Below, piece after piece: positions 7,951 to 15,157 of a stretch of 19,738 nt of DNA (the stretch's first letter is position 1; every line of letters begins with the position of its first letter). Source of the stretch: JBCBRD01 sp039819885. GTDB lineage: Bacteria; Pseudomonadota; Alphaproteobacteria; Rhizobiales; Hyphomicrobiaceae. The translations under genes were made by a program, and so were the position numbers. The notes beneath the pieces are model-generated. The model saw only the letters and a list, made by a program, of their open reading frames with translations. It had not been told where the DNA came from and ran no database searches. The stretch spans positions 1 to 19,738 of the forward strand of contig JBCBRD010000042.1 of NCBI GenBank assembly GCA_039819885.1, given 5' to 3'.

Positions 7951-8600
7951 GGCTTTGACCCGATCATCCCAGCCGCTTCTGTGTTGCTTGGAGCTATCGC
8001 ACCGCTTGTCGATTGGGGTTCTTGGGGCGCCAACTGCAAACGTTGGTCGGCCAGCCGCTCGATCTGGGCAGGGTCGTGACTGACGAGTACGACAATTCGA
8101 TTTGATAGCAAAAGGTAGCGTATTTGCTCTTCGATCAAGGCTGTGTTGCCTGCGTCCAGATTGCCAGTTGGCTCATCGAGGAGGAGCACGGCCGGGTCAT
8201 CGCTCAGCGCTATGACAAATGCGATACGGTGACGTTCGCCGGTTGAAACAACATCGAGATCGCGGTCAAGCAAATTGGCGTCGAGCCCTAGCCTCTCGCA
8301 GAGACGCTCCACTGCATCAGTTCGTTCTTTTGGAAAGGCTTGGCGTGCAGTTGGTGTCCACCAACCTGGTTCGGCGGACACGTATCGGACTTTACGTCGC
8401 CACTCAAACCCAGGTGTTTCGTTGCGTTCGATGCCGCTAAGGAAGACTTGGCCGTTCGAGGGTTCAAGGTCTGCGATTGCTCGCAAGATCCGGGTCTTCC
8501 CACTTCCCGACGGGCCCTCGATAGAACAACAGGTACCTTCCGCTATCGAGAATGAAAGCGGTGGCACGTGCGGGATCTTCAATTTTTCAATGCGCAGCAC
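7947..8600 (-). CDS. fetA: ABC transporter ATP-binding protein, FetA-like
   Basis: This is the nucleotide-binding subunit for the FetB-type permease; 217 residues from a GTG start. Walker A is GPSGSGKT (29-36), Walker B is VLLLDEPTGNLD (Asp142, catalytic Glu143), and the switch His175 lies in VLVSHD. Two motifs deviate. At the Q-loop position I read YVSAEPGWW, with no Gln, and the ABC signature reads VSTGERHR (118-125) instead of LSGGQ-type. The GTG at 8600 is the first usual start codon after an in-frame stop at 8613-8615, and the residues after it (MLRIEKLKIPHV) align with an ABC beta-strand. A palindromic repeat cluster lies upstream, so its promoter is probably at or inside 8616-8737. Confidence 0.85.
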   Translation of the reverse strand: MLRIEKLKIPHVPPLSFSIAEGTCCSIEGPSGSGKTRILRAIADLEPSNGQVFLSGIERNETPGFEWRRKVRYVSAEPGWWTPTARQAFPKERTDAVERLCERLGLDANLLDRDLDVVSTGERHRIAFVIALSDDPAVLLLDEPTGNLDAGNTALIEEQIRYLLLSNRIVVLVSHDPAQIERLADQRLQLAPQEPQSTSGAIAPSNTEAAGMIGSKP

Positions 8601-8737
8601 GGGTGGGTGTCTTTAGGAACTCTTCGCTGAATACGCCTTCTCAGGAACCGTATCAGCTTGGCTCATGCTGCAACAACCCGCCTAGATCATCAGGCGATTT
8701 ATCTGAATCACTCGATGATCGTCGTATGTTAGCGTTC

Positions 8738-8787
8738 GCACCGGTTTACGCGAAAAACCGGTATCCACTTTTTCGCCCGGTGCTCTA
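8738..8787 (-). repeat. Palindromic intergenic repeat, element 1
   Basis: The outer arms are 8738-8744 and 8777-8783 (GCACCGG/CCGGTGC). A nested arm pair is 8740-8747 and 8755-8762 (ACCGGTTT/AAACCGGT). On the minus strand it reads as a CTAGAGCA edge, then CGAAAAAGTGG and ACCGGTTTTTCGCG. I recognise this pattern as a high-copy intergenic repeat in Hyphomicrobiales genomes. The two stems share bases and so are alternative folds. Confidence 0.8.
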
Positions 8788-8816
8788 GATCGTTTCCGCT
8801 TTAGGCGGAATCGATC
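8788..8816. repeat. Palindromic intergenic repeat, element 2
   Basis: The 12-bp arms 8788-8799 and 8805-8816 (GATCGTTTCCGC and GCGGAATCGATC) have a single mismatch and a 5-nt loop. It directly abuts the CTAG edge of element 1, as in composite repeats of this kind. Confidence 0.75.
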
Positions 8817-8935
8817 TTGCTTTTTCGCTCACGGGCCCGACCGGCCGATGGGCCTGGCCCTACGCGGGTGCGGCGCTCGCGCCGGACCGCAGTCGCGGTC
8901 TTGGTGCGTTTCGATCTACGTCTGAAACGCTCTAG
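8817..8935. repeat. Palindromic repeat cluster, element 3
   Basis: This is a GC-rich stretch with successive small palindromes, including GACCGC-agtc-GCGGTC at 8885-8900. It ends in a GCGTTTC/GAAACGC hairpin (8906-8912, 8924-8930) followed by TCTAG. The CTA at 8932-8934 is the minus-strand TAG stop of the adjacent receiver gene, so the gene ends inside the repeat edge. Confidence 0.7.
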
Positions 8936-9321
8936 TCAGCGAGTGCCATCATCGGTTTTTTCGAGGTGAGTTTCTTGATTTTGTCCTGCAACGTTTCGCG
9001 GTGGAACGGCTTGATGATGTAGCCATCCGCGCCTGCGTTGAGCGCTTTTATAAGGTCAGACGGATTGTTTTCGGTCGTTAGGTAGATGATCACCGGGATT
9101 TTGGCAGTTGGTTCAGCTCGGATCGAAGCAATCAGGCTGTGTGTGTCGGCGTCTGGCAATGTCCAATCAACGATGATCACATCTGGCATCTCGCCGACAC
9201 AGTGCTCCGCTGCCGTTGCAGCATCGGCAGCTTCAATGACCAGGTAGCCAAGTTCTTCTACGATTGGTCGCGTGATCTTGCGGATGACTTCAAAATCATC
9301 GACCACCATGCATAGTTTCAT
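8932..9321 (-). CDS. Single-domain CheY-like response regulator
   Basis: This is a 129-residue stand-alone receiver domain with no output domain, expected to act by protein contact. The acidic pair is Asp8-Asp9 (MVVDDF), the phospho-acceptor Asp52 is in IIVDWTLPD, Thr82 is in YLTTEN and Lys104 is in IIKPF. All receiver catalytic residues are therefore present. ATG 9321 is chosen because gggag lies 7 nt upstream and the domain starts at once (MKLCMVVDD). An upstream in-frame start at 9351 adds ten residues of no clear meaning. It lies 139 bp downstream of chpT on the same strand, a pairing I know from other Hyphomicrobiales, which suggests a role in the same phosphorelay or in motility (inference). 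Its TAG stop lies in the edge of a repeat element. Confidence 0.9.
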   Translation of the reverse strand: MKLCMVVDDFEVIRKITRPIVEELGYLVIEAADAATAAEHCVGEMPDVIIVDWTLPDADTHSLIASIRAEPTAKIPVIIYLTTENNPSDLIKALNAGADGYIIKPFHRETLQDKIKKLTSKKPMMALAD

Positions 9322-9369
9322 CGGGCGCTCCCAGGACAACGTTATCCGCAATTATCGTGGGGGAGGATG

Positions 9370-9400
9370 AACGGTGATTCGTTAAAAAAGATTCACCGTT
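9370..9400. promoter_or_regulatory. Inverted repeat with two GANTC sites
   Basis: The 11-bp arms 9370-9380 and 9390-9400 (AACGGTGATTC and GATTCACCGTT) differ at one position and flank a 9-nt A-rich spacer. Each arm contains GATTC, a GANTC site of the type methylated by CcrM in alphaproteobacteria. It sits between the chpT stop and the receiver gene start. It could be an operator or methylation-sensitive promoter element for the receiver gene; the role is inferred. Confidence 0.5.
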
Positions 9401-9460
9401 TGCGCATTCCTTTGATCCAATTCAGGACGTAGGTGAAAAACTGCCGCTTTAGCTATCGAA

Positions 9461-10105
9461 TTAAGCTGCTGGGCGCGCAACGAGCAGGATGTCGTCACCG
9501 TCCTGTAGGATTTCCAGGCTCATATTCGACGTCGCTGCCAGACGACAGGTGTAGTAGGCCTGGATGCTCATCGCATCGAGTTCGGGTTCCGTGCTGGCAC
9601 CGACGAAATCTGTCAGGTATTTTGGCGGACGAGCTGTTGGCCCAGAGCATCTTAGGACAAAGGTGGGGGCTTCCATTGTACCGTCGTGCTGGACTGTGAT
9701 TGAGCCACCGCGTGGGAGTGCCATGGGAGCATTGGCCACGAGGTTCAAAAGGAGTTTGACGAGGTTTTTCGGCATGTGTGCAGGGGGTATGGACCACTCG
9801 AGCGTGTGCTTTCCCTGACCGATGAAACCACGAGAAATCTGTTCGGCTGTCGAGAGATCGATCAATGCTCCAGCCGAACCGGCTGCGCCGAAAGCAAAGC
9901 GGGCAAATTGGAGGCGGGCGGAGGCCTGCTCAGTGACATTCCGAATGACATCGAGAGCGTAGGACTTTGCGTCGGCATCGTCGTCTTCGTCCAAGATTTC
10001 GAGGCCATTGTGAATGGCGCCCACCGGGCCGATTACATCATGGCAGATCTTGCTCGAAACGAGTGCTGCAAGGTCAAGGTCGGATAACGATGAAACGTTG
10101 GTCAT
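9461..10105 (-). CDS. chpT: Histidine phosphotransferase ChpT
   Basis: ChpT relays phosphate from the CckA hybrid kinase to CtrA and CpdR, the core alphaproteobacterial cell-cycle circuit. The 214-residue length fits. The N-terminal dimerisation helix has the phospho-accepting His22 in SSKICHDVIGPVGAIHNGLE. The C-terminal half is a degenerate Bergerat-like fold with KNLVKLLLNLVANAPMALPRGG and a final MSLEILQDGDDILLVARPAA. The ATP-binding glycine-rich boxes are absent, as expected for this non-kinase family. The ATG at 10105 is preceded by agggg. The 5' leader on the minus strand can form a hairpin (10117-10166, with an inner GCCGG/CCGGC stem). It is divergent from cysQ and followed by the receiver gene. 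Confidence 0.9.
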   Translation of the reverse strand: MTNVSSLSDLDLAALVSSKICHDVIGPVGAIHNGLEILDEDDDADAKSYALDVIRNVTEQASARLQFARFAFGAAGSAGALIDLSTAEQISRGFIGQGKHTLEWSIPPAHMPKNLVKLLLNLVANAPMALPRGGSITVQHDGTMEAPTFVLRCSGPTARPPKYLTDFVGASTEPELDAMSIQAYYTCRLAATSNMSLEILQDGDDILLVARPAA

Positions 10106-10415
10106 AGGTGCCCCTAGCGTCAGGCCGGTTTCCCGGCAACGTGTGCCATGCAGCCCGGACGGACGCAGGGTGAAAAACGATCCGGTGCGGAATTTGGTTC
10201 GGACGTCGGCGGTAAGCCGCGAAACACAATACGTGCACGATTACCGCATCTTAAGCCATGCGACTGTCAACTAACGCTTTGACCCTCGCCTCGAACCGCA
10301 TGCGGCTTTTGACAATTTGACAGATACACGCGTGGCTGGGCAGATGCAAAGGTTGTGCTTGTAGAAGCCCGCACCACATATTGCTTTCCTGAGCAAGTGG
10401 GTCAAGAGAGCCACG
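10106..10415. other. 310-bp divergent promoter region of chpT and cysQ
   Basis: Two perfect TTGACA hexamers on the plus strand, at 10309-10314 and 10317-10322, are 8 bp apart and could be alternative -35 boxes for cysQ. No good -10 stands at the right distance. On the minus strand a TTGACA (complement of 10265-10270) could serve chpT. Near the chpT start, 10117-10121 and 10162-10166 (GCGTC/GACGC) enclose a perfect GCCGG-tttc-CCGGC hairpin. No gene is visible. Confidence 0.45.
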
Positions 10416-11390
10416 ATGAAGTCGAACGAACCCGATGATGCGTCCGCTGCCGCCAGTGAAGCAGATGGAATGAAGCCTGTTCGCAGGCCAGTCGGCGCAG
10501 CTGAAAGGTCAGACGATCACATTTCTGATCGTCCGATCGTAGATATGGGTGACGGCGCTCTGGTTATTGACAGATGGCGGCTTGCAGACGCGCTTTTACC
10601 AGGCGTCTTGGCTGCTGGTCGGCTCGAAATCGATGCATGGGACGATGAAGACCTGTGCGTGCAGATGAAAACCGACCGGACGCCTGTGACGATTGCGGAC
10701 CATCAGGCGGAAGAAGTCATCCACGCTGCACTGCAGAAGGTCGCTCCAGGTATTTTGGTGATTGGTGAAGAGACACATGGCGCCAATCGGAAGCCAAATT
10801 TAGGCGAACCCTTTTTCCTTGTCGATCCACTGGACGGCACGCGGGATTTTATTGATCACCTGCCTCAGTTCACAGTCAACGTGGCGCTGATTGATCATGG
10901 TCGGCCGATGTTCGGGATGATATTTGCACCGGCACTCGACCTTCTCTTTGTCACGACGGGTGTGGGGCATGCGATTATGGCGGATGTTGCCTGTAGAAAG
11001 TCTCTAAAACAGCTTGCGTCTTACATGCCGCAGACGATCCATACGCGTCCATCCGATCCGGAGAACCTCAAGGCTTTCGCAAGTCGATCTCATATGGATG
11101 CTGTCACTGGGGACATTCTTCAGAAGATCGGGAAGTGTAAGCCGATCCAGATCGGGTCTTCACTAAAGTTCTGCCTGATTGCCCAGGGCGAGGGCGATGT
11201 GTACGTCCGTCACGGTCCCACCAGCGAGTGGGACACAGCGGCTGGCGAGGCAATTCTGGAAGCTGCCGGTGGTACGGTCACGACGCTGGATGGAAAAAAG
11301 CTCACATACGGTGGTGCCAATGGGGGCTATCTCAATCCTGATTTCGTTGCGTGGGGCGACCCGGATCTGATCTCCAGCTTCGATATTTAG
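10416..11390 (+). CDS. cysQ: 3'(2'),5'-bisphosphate nucleotidase, CysQ-like
   Basis: This is a member of the inositol-monophosphatase superfamily. The CysQ branch removes the 3' phosphate from PAP (product of sulfate assimilation) using Mg2+. Metal-binding motifs are in place: DRTPVTIADHQAEE near 87-100, GEET (117-120), DPLDGTRDF (137-145) and EWDTAAGEAIL (from 271). The 324 residues include an N-terminal stretch of about 55 residues before the domain begins (WRLADALLPGVLAAGRLEIDAW). That stretch is polar, rich in Asp, Ala and Arg, and longer than in typical CysQ. gagag lies about 7 nt before ATG 10416; an internal ATG at 10545 would remove most of the extension. A related inositol monophosphatase activity cannot be excluded, but the motif set favours CysQ. 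Confidence 0.88.
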   Translation: MKSNEPDDASAAASEADGMKPVRRPVGAAERSDDHISDRPIVDMGDGALVIDRWRLADALLPGVLAAGRLEIDAWDDEDLCVQMKTDRTPVTIADHQAEEVIHAALQKVAPGILVIGEETHGANRKPNLGEPFFLVDPLDGTRDFIDHLPQFTVNVALIDHGRPMFGMIFAPALDLLFVTTGVGHAIMADVACRKSLKQLASYMPQTIHTRPSDPENLKAFASRSHMDAVTGDILQKIGKCKPIQIGSSLKFCLIAQGEGDVYVRHGPTSEWDTAAGEAILEAAGGTVTTLDGKKLTYGGANGGYLNPDFVAWGDPDLISSFDI

Positions 11391-11616
11391 CAGGCGGGAT
11401 ATCGTCAGCTGCGGTGGCCATAGTTTGGCAACAAGTTCGGCGCAATCGTGTGTCACTTTTCAAACCGAATCAGTTCTGCACATTGATGGCAGCGTTAGAC
11501 CCCTTGCGTCTTATGTTGCTGAAAATGCGAATGAATAAGCGTGGTTTGATGCGGTATCGTTGATGAACGGTTCCGGCATTCAGCCATCGCACGGGGACAC
11601 AATTGGGTTGACCATA

Positions 11617-12567
11617 ATGCGCATAAGCTCGCTTCTCAAACTGGGCCACGCCGACGTGCTCACACTCCGACCGCTGCTTGGTTGTTTGACGATTCTCGCC
11701 TTGAGCTTCCTCGGCGGGCCTTCGGCACTGGCCCAAACGTATGAGCCTTTACCGCCAGTAGGTGGAAATACAACTGGCGGGGGGAGCGCTGACGATTCCT
11801 ATCGACCCGCTCAGTCTGGTAGAGCAGACGGGGGCTATGGCGCCGATAGTATCTATAATCGGGGTTCGCAGCCCTATGACCCAAATTATGGCGAGCCAGA
11901 TCGCGGGACTGGGCGTGGTGATGGTCGACCTGTCTATCGACCGGAAACGCAGTACGAGCGCGAACCAAATGACAACTACGGTGCACCCTATCGCAATCCA
12001 GATACGCGTGATCGCGACAATGGCGGCGAGTATTATCGCAGGCTCCCGCCGCGAGATGGTGAGGGATATGCCGATGATAGTGATACCACTTACAGTCAAG
12101 GTGAGATCATCCGCGCAGGCCATGGATTCTTCGGCTCTGTCAGCAAAGGTCTTGCGAGCGCGGTTGAGTACGCATTCGAAAACGCGGGTCGTCCCAACGG
12201 ATACATTCTTGGCGAGGATGCAGGCGGAGCGTTTGTCGCTGGCCTGAGATATGGCGAAGGTCGGTTGCATACGCGCCGATATGGATCGCACAAGGTGTTC
12301 TGGCAGGGTCCGACGCTTGGATATGACTTTGGCGCTGAAGGATCCAAGACCATGGTGCTGGTTTATAATCTGAGGCACCCATCACAGATTTATGAGCGCT
12401 TTGGAGGGGTTGAGGGGTCAGCCTATCTGGTCGGTGGGGTCAGCGTTCAGTTTCAAAAGCGTGGTAACGTGACTTTGGCGCCCATCCGTGCAGGCGTGGG
12501 TCTCAGGCTCGGAGCGAACGTGGGTTATCTGAAATACACACGGAGCCCGACGTGGAACCCGTTTTAG
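11617..12567 (+). CDS. eipA: Envelope integrity protein EipA (DUF1134)
   Basis: EipA is a periplasmic DUF1134 protein needed for normal envelope integrity in Brucella. From ATG 11617 it has 316 residues. A signal peptide (core PLLGCLTILALSFLGGPSALA) is followed by about 120 residues of Gly/Asp/Tyr/Arg/Pro-rich low-complexity linker. The conserved C-terminal DUF1134 domain then runs from GHGFFGSVSKGLASAVEYAF to GLRLGANVGYLKYTRSPTWNPF. The domain includes GRPNGYILGEDAGGAFVAGLRYGEG and YDFGAEGSKTMVLVYNL. The frame also has starts at 11560 (TTG) and 11563 (ATG). No candidate has a good Shine-Dalgarno, and 11617 is chosen for the signal peptide. The linker is longer than I expect in the family. 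Confidence 0.88.
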   Translation: MRISSLLKLGHADVLTLRPLLGCLTILALSFLGGPSALAQTYEPLPPVGGNTTGGGSADDSYRPAQSGRADGGYGADSIYNRGSQPYDPNYGEPDRGTGRGDGRPVYRPETQYEREPNDNYGAPYRNPDTRDRDNGGEYYRRLPPRDGEGYADDSDTTYSQGEIIRAGHGFFGSVSKGLASAVEYAFENAGRPNGYILGEDAGGAFVAGLRYGEGRLHTRRYGSHKVFWQGPTLGYDFGAEGSKTMVLVYNLRHPSQIYERFGGVEGSAYLVGGVSVQFQKRGNVTLAPIRAGVGLRLGANVGYLKYTRSPTWNPF

Positions 12568-12814
12568 GCTCTCATTTTGCGTCCTCATCTGTGCGCAACC
12601 GCACCAGCTTGCCATCTAAATGCAAACCAGTGTTTGGGAATTGCGCCATCTCGGCGTAAAAGAAAGAGCGGTGACCTCGAGCCGGGGCGCCGCGCTGTGT
12701 TCCACCGAGGGAATGTGGTCGCAGGTTTGGACACGAGCAATGTCATTTTTGCGCATGGCGCAGGTCTTCAACGATCCGTATGAGATCTTGGCCGGATGAC
12801 GTAGCGAAAGACGG

Positions 12815-14392
12815 GTGGAGCTCTTAGCGTTGCTGAGCATTGAATCGACCATGCTTGTGACTCTGGGCTTTCTCCTTGCTGTTTTGCTGGGTTTGGCCGT
12901 GATGCCGGTCTATCGCAAACGCGTGGAGCGTTTGACGACGCAGGCTTTGCGGAGCGCGATGCCGCTGACCGAAGCGGAAATCAGAGCTGATAAAGATCGG
13001 CTTCGGGCAGGATATGCCATTCAGATCCACGACCTTGAAGAGCGTGTGGAAAAAACGACCCTTTTGTCTGCCCGCCAGTATGTTGAGATCAATCGTCGCG
13101 ACGGTATGATTACCGAGTTGCGAAATGAGGCCAAAAGGCAGAGCACTGACCTTGAAGAGCATGAAAATGCCCGGCGTGTGCTTGAGCAGACGATCATGGA
13201 CCGTCTGCCGAAAGTTGAGCAGAGGTTAGCTGAAGCCAAGAAGCTGCTGTTACAACGTGATCGAGAGATCTCCGGGCTGACTGAAGCGGCTGATCGCCAA
13301 AGCCGCGCTTTGGAGGAAACCACACAGATCAACACTCAAAACCGTGACGAGATCCATCGGTTACAGGCTGCGCTCACGACGCGCGCTGCACGAAATCGCG
13401 AAGGTCTGGGAGATCCACGCTTCGACAGTGAAGTGGCACTGCGATCCGAAATGGAAGCACTGCGGGCAAAGACCCGGGATCAAGAGCAGATGATTACCAA
13501 GCTCCAAGCATTGGTCAGCCGTGCGGGCGGTGTGAATGCCATGTCGTCGCTTAATGGATCGAATGGAAAACAGGCAGGCCCACAGGCAAATGTCGACGAA
13601 GAGATTTCGCGTCTGCGTCAGCAATTGTCCAAGGCTGAGGCGTCCCTACGCGATGTCCAAGGATCGACGACCGGTGAGGGGGCGAGTACGCGCCGCCAGA
13701 CCGAAGCTGCGATGCGGCAGATGAAATCGGATATTGAAGATCAAGAACTCGAGATCAATCGTCTGAATTCCGCGCTGAAGGCGTACCAGGAAAGCGAGCG
13801 CAAGGACACCGCACTTGCCGAGGGCAAGATGGCGATGAAGTCACGGATTGCCGCGCTGCAGTCCCAGACCGAAGGGCAGGCAACGACTATACAGGCCTTG
13901 AGAGCAGAGGTTGCAGCTACGAATGAACGGCTCGCTCGACAGGCGTCACATTACATGGAGGAGCTTCGTAAGGTTGGTGCGGGGACGCGGTCGCCTGTTG
14001 ATGTCCACAATCTGGTCACGACGTCCGAAAGCTTGTTGGCGGCTGAAGACGAAGCTGGCGTCATGCCACCTGGTGCGCGATCTGGTTCTTCTCCCGGATC
14101 AACGGCGCGCGTATCTGACCCACGCGCAAGTCTCAGTCTTACAGATCGAATTACAGAACCTCGTCAACGCGCAACGGGTGCAATAGCCGGTGGACCAGCG
14201 CCTAGTGAACCAGCGAATGACTTGGAACCCGCTGGCGGTCCTGTTCGGGGAGCAACTGAGGCCGATCAGCCGCATGTAACTGCCACTCAAAACGCCGCTG
14301 AAGAACTCGCTGAGACGGCTGCCGTTGCCGCTCCGGTTCCACGATCGGGTGGCTTGCTTGAACGCATCACACGTTTGGATCGTACCAAGTAA
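12815..14392 (+). CDS. Membrane-anchored coiled-coil protein, unknown function
   Basis: The protein has 525 residues from GTG 12815. One N-terminal transmembrane helix (LVTLGFLLAVLLGLAVMPVY, about 14-33) is followed by a basic RKRVERLT turn. A long coiled coil then runs from about residue 50 to 400, broken near 230-260 by a Gly/Ser/Asn-rich hinge. The final 120 residues are Pro/Ala/Thr/Gly-rich and probably disordered, ending in a short helix, GGLLERITRLDRTK. I know similar proteins only as conserved hypotheticals in Hyphomicrobiales, with the early segment PLTEAEIRADKDRLRAGYAIQI as their signature. A structural or envelope-scaffold role is plausible but unproven. Start alternatives are TTG 12830 (ggtggag 9-10 nt before) and ATG 12851. 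Confidence 0.8.
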   Translation: MELLALLSIESTMLVTLGFLLAVLLGLAVMPVYRKRVERLTTQALRSAMPLTEAEIRADKDRLRAGYAIQIHDLEERVEKTTLLSARQYVEINRRDGMITELRNEAKRQSTDLEEHENARRVLEQTIMDRLPKVEQRLAEAKKLLLQRDREISGLTEAADRQSRALEETTQINTQNRDEIHRLQAALTTRAARNREGLGDPRFDSEVALRSEMEALRAKTRDQEQMITKLQALVSRAGGVNAMSSLNGSNGKQAGPQANVDEEISRLRQQLSKAEASLRDVQGSTTGEGASTRRQTEAAMRQMKSDIEDQELEINRLNSALKAYQESERKDTALAEGKMAMKSRIAALQSQTEGQATTIQALRAEVAATNERLARQASHYMEELRKVGAGTRSPVDVHNLVTTSESLLAAEDEAGVMPPGARSGSSPGSTARVSDPRASLSLTDRITEPRQRATGAIAGGPAPSEPANDLEPAGGPVRGATEADQPHVTATQNAAEELAETAAVAAPVPRSGGLLERITRLDRTK

Positions 14393-14420
14393 GCGGTGAC
14401 ACACCCGCGTGATTGGTCGT

Positions 14421-14472
14421 GGCGGATTTCAAGATCCGCGGAAGCTGGTCCTGGGCGCTTGATCGAGCGTCC
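14421..14472. terminator. Paired hairpins between convergent genes
   Basis: GCGGAT-ttcaag-ATCCGC (14422-14439) and GGGCGCT-tgatcg-AGCGTCC (14453-14472, one G-T pair) lie between two convergent stop codons. Neither has a real T-run, so they may be Rho-related or 3'-protective structures and not classic terminators. Confidence 0.35.
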
Positions 14473-14495
14473 GCTAATGAACCTTGATCCCTTCG

Positions 14496-15089
14496 CTACT
14501 TGCGCGGCGAGTTGGGTTTCACAATAAATTTTCGGATGGTACGTCCGGTCTTGATGTCGACAACCAAGATGCCTTGTTCGGGATCTTGTGCGCCCAATCT
14601 ATCTTTGCTTGGAACGTTAACTGAGGTCGGCTTTGCAGCTTGATCGGTGCTGAGCCCGTCAACGCCTAACTTGGTGTGTGCTGGTCCATAGTGTACCAAC
14701 AGGTTGCCGTCTCCAATCGAAACAGACCTAATCTGCGCCCCGGTTGGGATTTTGAGTTCGCTCGTCAGACTTTTGATGTCTCCAGGCGTCATGCCTGGCG
14801 TGACAAGTGACGGGTTGGTCGTGACTTTCGCCGCCTCCGGCACCCCTTCGGGCGTCCTCATCACCAGGTAGATGATACGGCCAATGACCGTGAAAAACCC
14901 AAGGATCAAAACAATTCCCAAGACGATGACTAAGATCTTGAGTGCACGCAGTTTGGCATCATCCGGGCCCGGTTCCTTGGCTTGGGACGATGGCATGTCT
15001 GTTGCTGTATTTAATCCGTCGTTTGAGGTTTTTGGGCGCGTCCCTGGTTCTGGGTTTGTCATGCCTTCAGTATTCTTTCGTTTGGACAT
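14496..15089 (-). CDS. Single-TM membrane protein divergent from rluD (DUF6476-like)
   Basis: The protein has 197 residues. A polar N-terminal tail of about 48 residues precedes one strong transmembrane helix (LKILVIVLGIVLILGFFTVIGRIIYLVM, stretch about 50-77). A periplasmic beta-rich part of about 115 residues follows, containing KIPTGAQIRSVSIGDGNLLVHYG and a closing LVVDIKTGRTIRKFIVKPN. A small one-TM protein divergent from rluD and rpoH is a recurrent alphaproteobacterial arrangement. I think it belongs to DUF6476, although that assignment is from memory. The function is unknown. ATG 15089 is preceded by gaga-type purines. The 68-bp gap to rluD must hold divergent promoters or starts. Confidence 0.75.
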   Translation of the reverse strand: MSKRKNTEGMTNPEPGTRPKTSNDGLNTATDMPSSQAKEPGPDDAKLRALKILVIVLGIVLILGFFTVIGRIIYLVMRTPEGVPEAAKVTTNPSLVTPGMTPGDIKSLTSELKIPTGAQIRSVSIGDGNLLVHYGPAHTKLGVDGLSTDQAAKPTSVNVPSKDRLGAQDPEQGILVVDIKTGRTIRKFIVKPNSPRK

Positions 15090-15157
15090 GTCATCTCAGA
15101 GACGGTCGCAGTCTTGTCGATTGAGCCGATCTGCCCCGGTCAGCCAAGGTTTTTGTC

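Larger units (their letters stand above)
8601..8931. other. 331-bp intergenic region dominated by palindromic repeats
   Basis: The region lies between the receiver gene stop and the fetA start, both read on the minus strand. Bases 8738-8935 are occupied by three adjoining palindromic elements, listed separately. Bases 8601-8737 hold no recognisable gene and presumably the fetA promoter and leader. Confidence 0.7.

Noticed and set aside
11749..12378. 209-residue minus-strand frame opposite eipA
   Set aside because: The plus strand encodes the conserved DUF1134 domain in this stretch. The antisense frame is Ile/Ala/Ser-rich by codon mirror effects.
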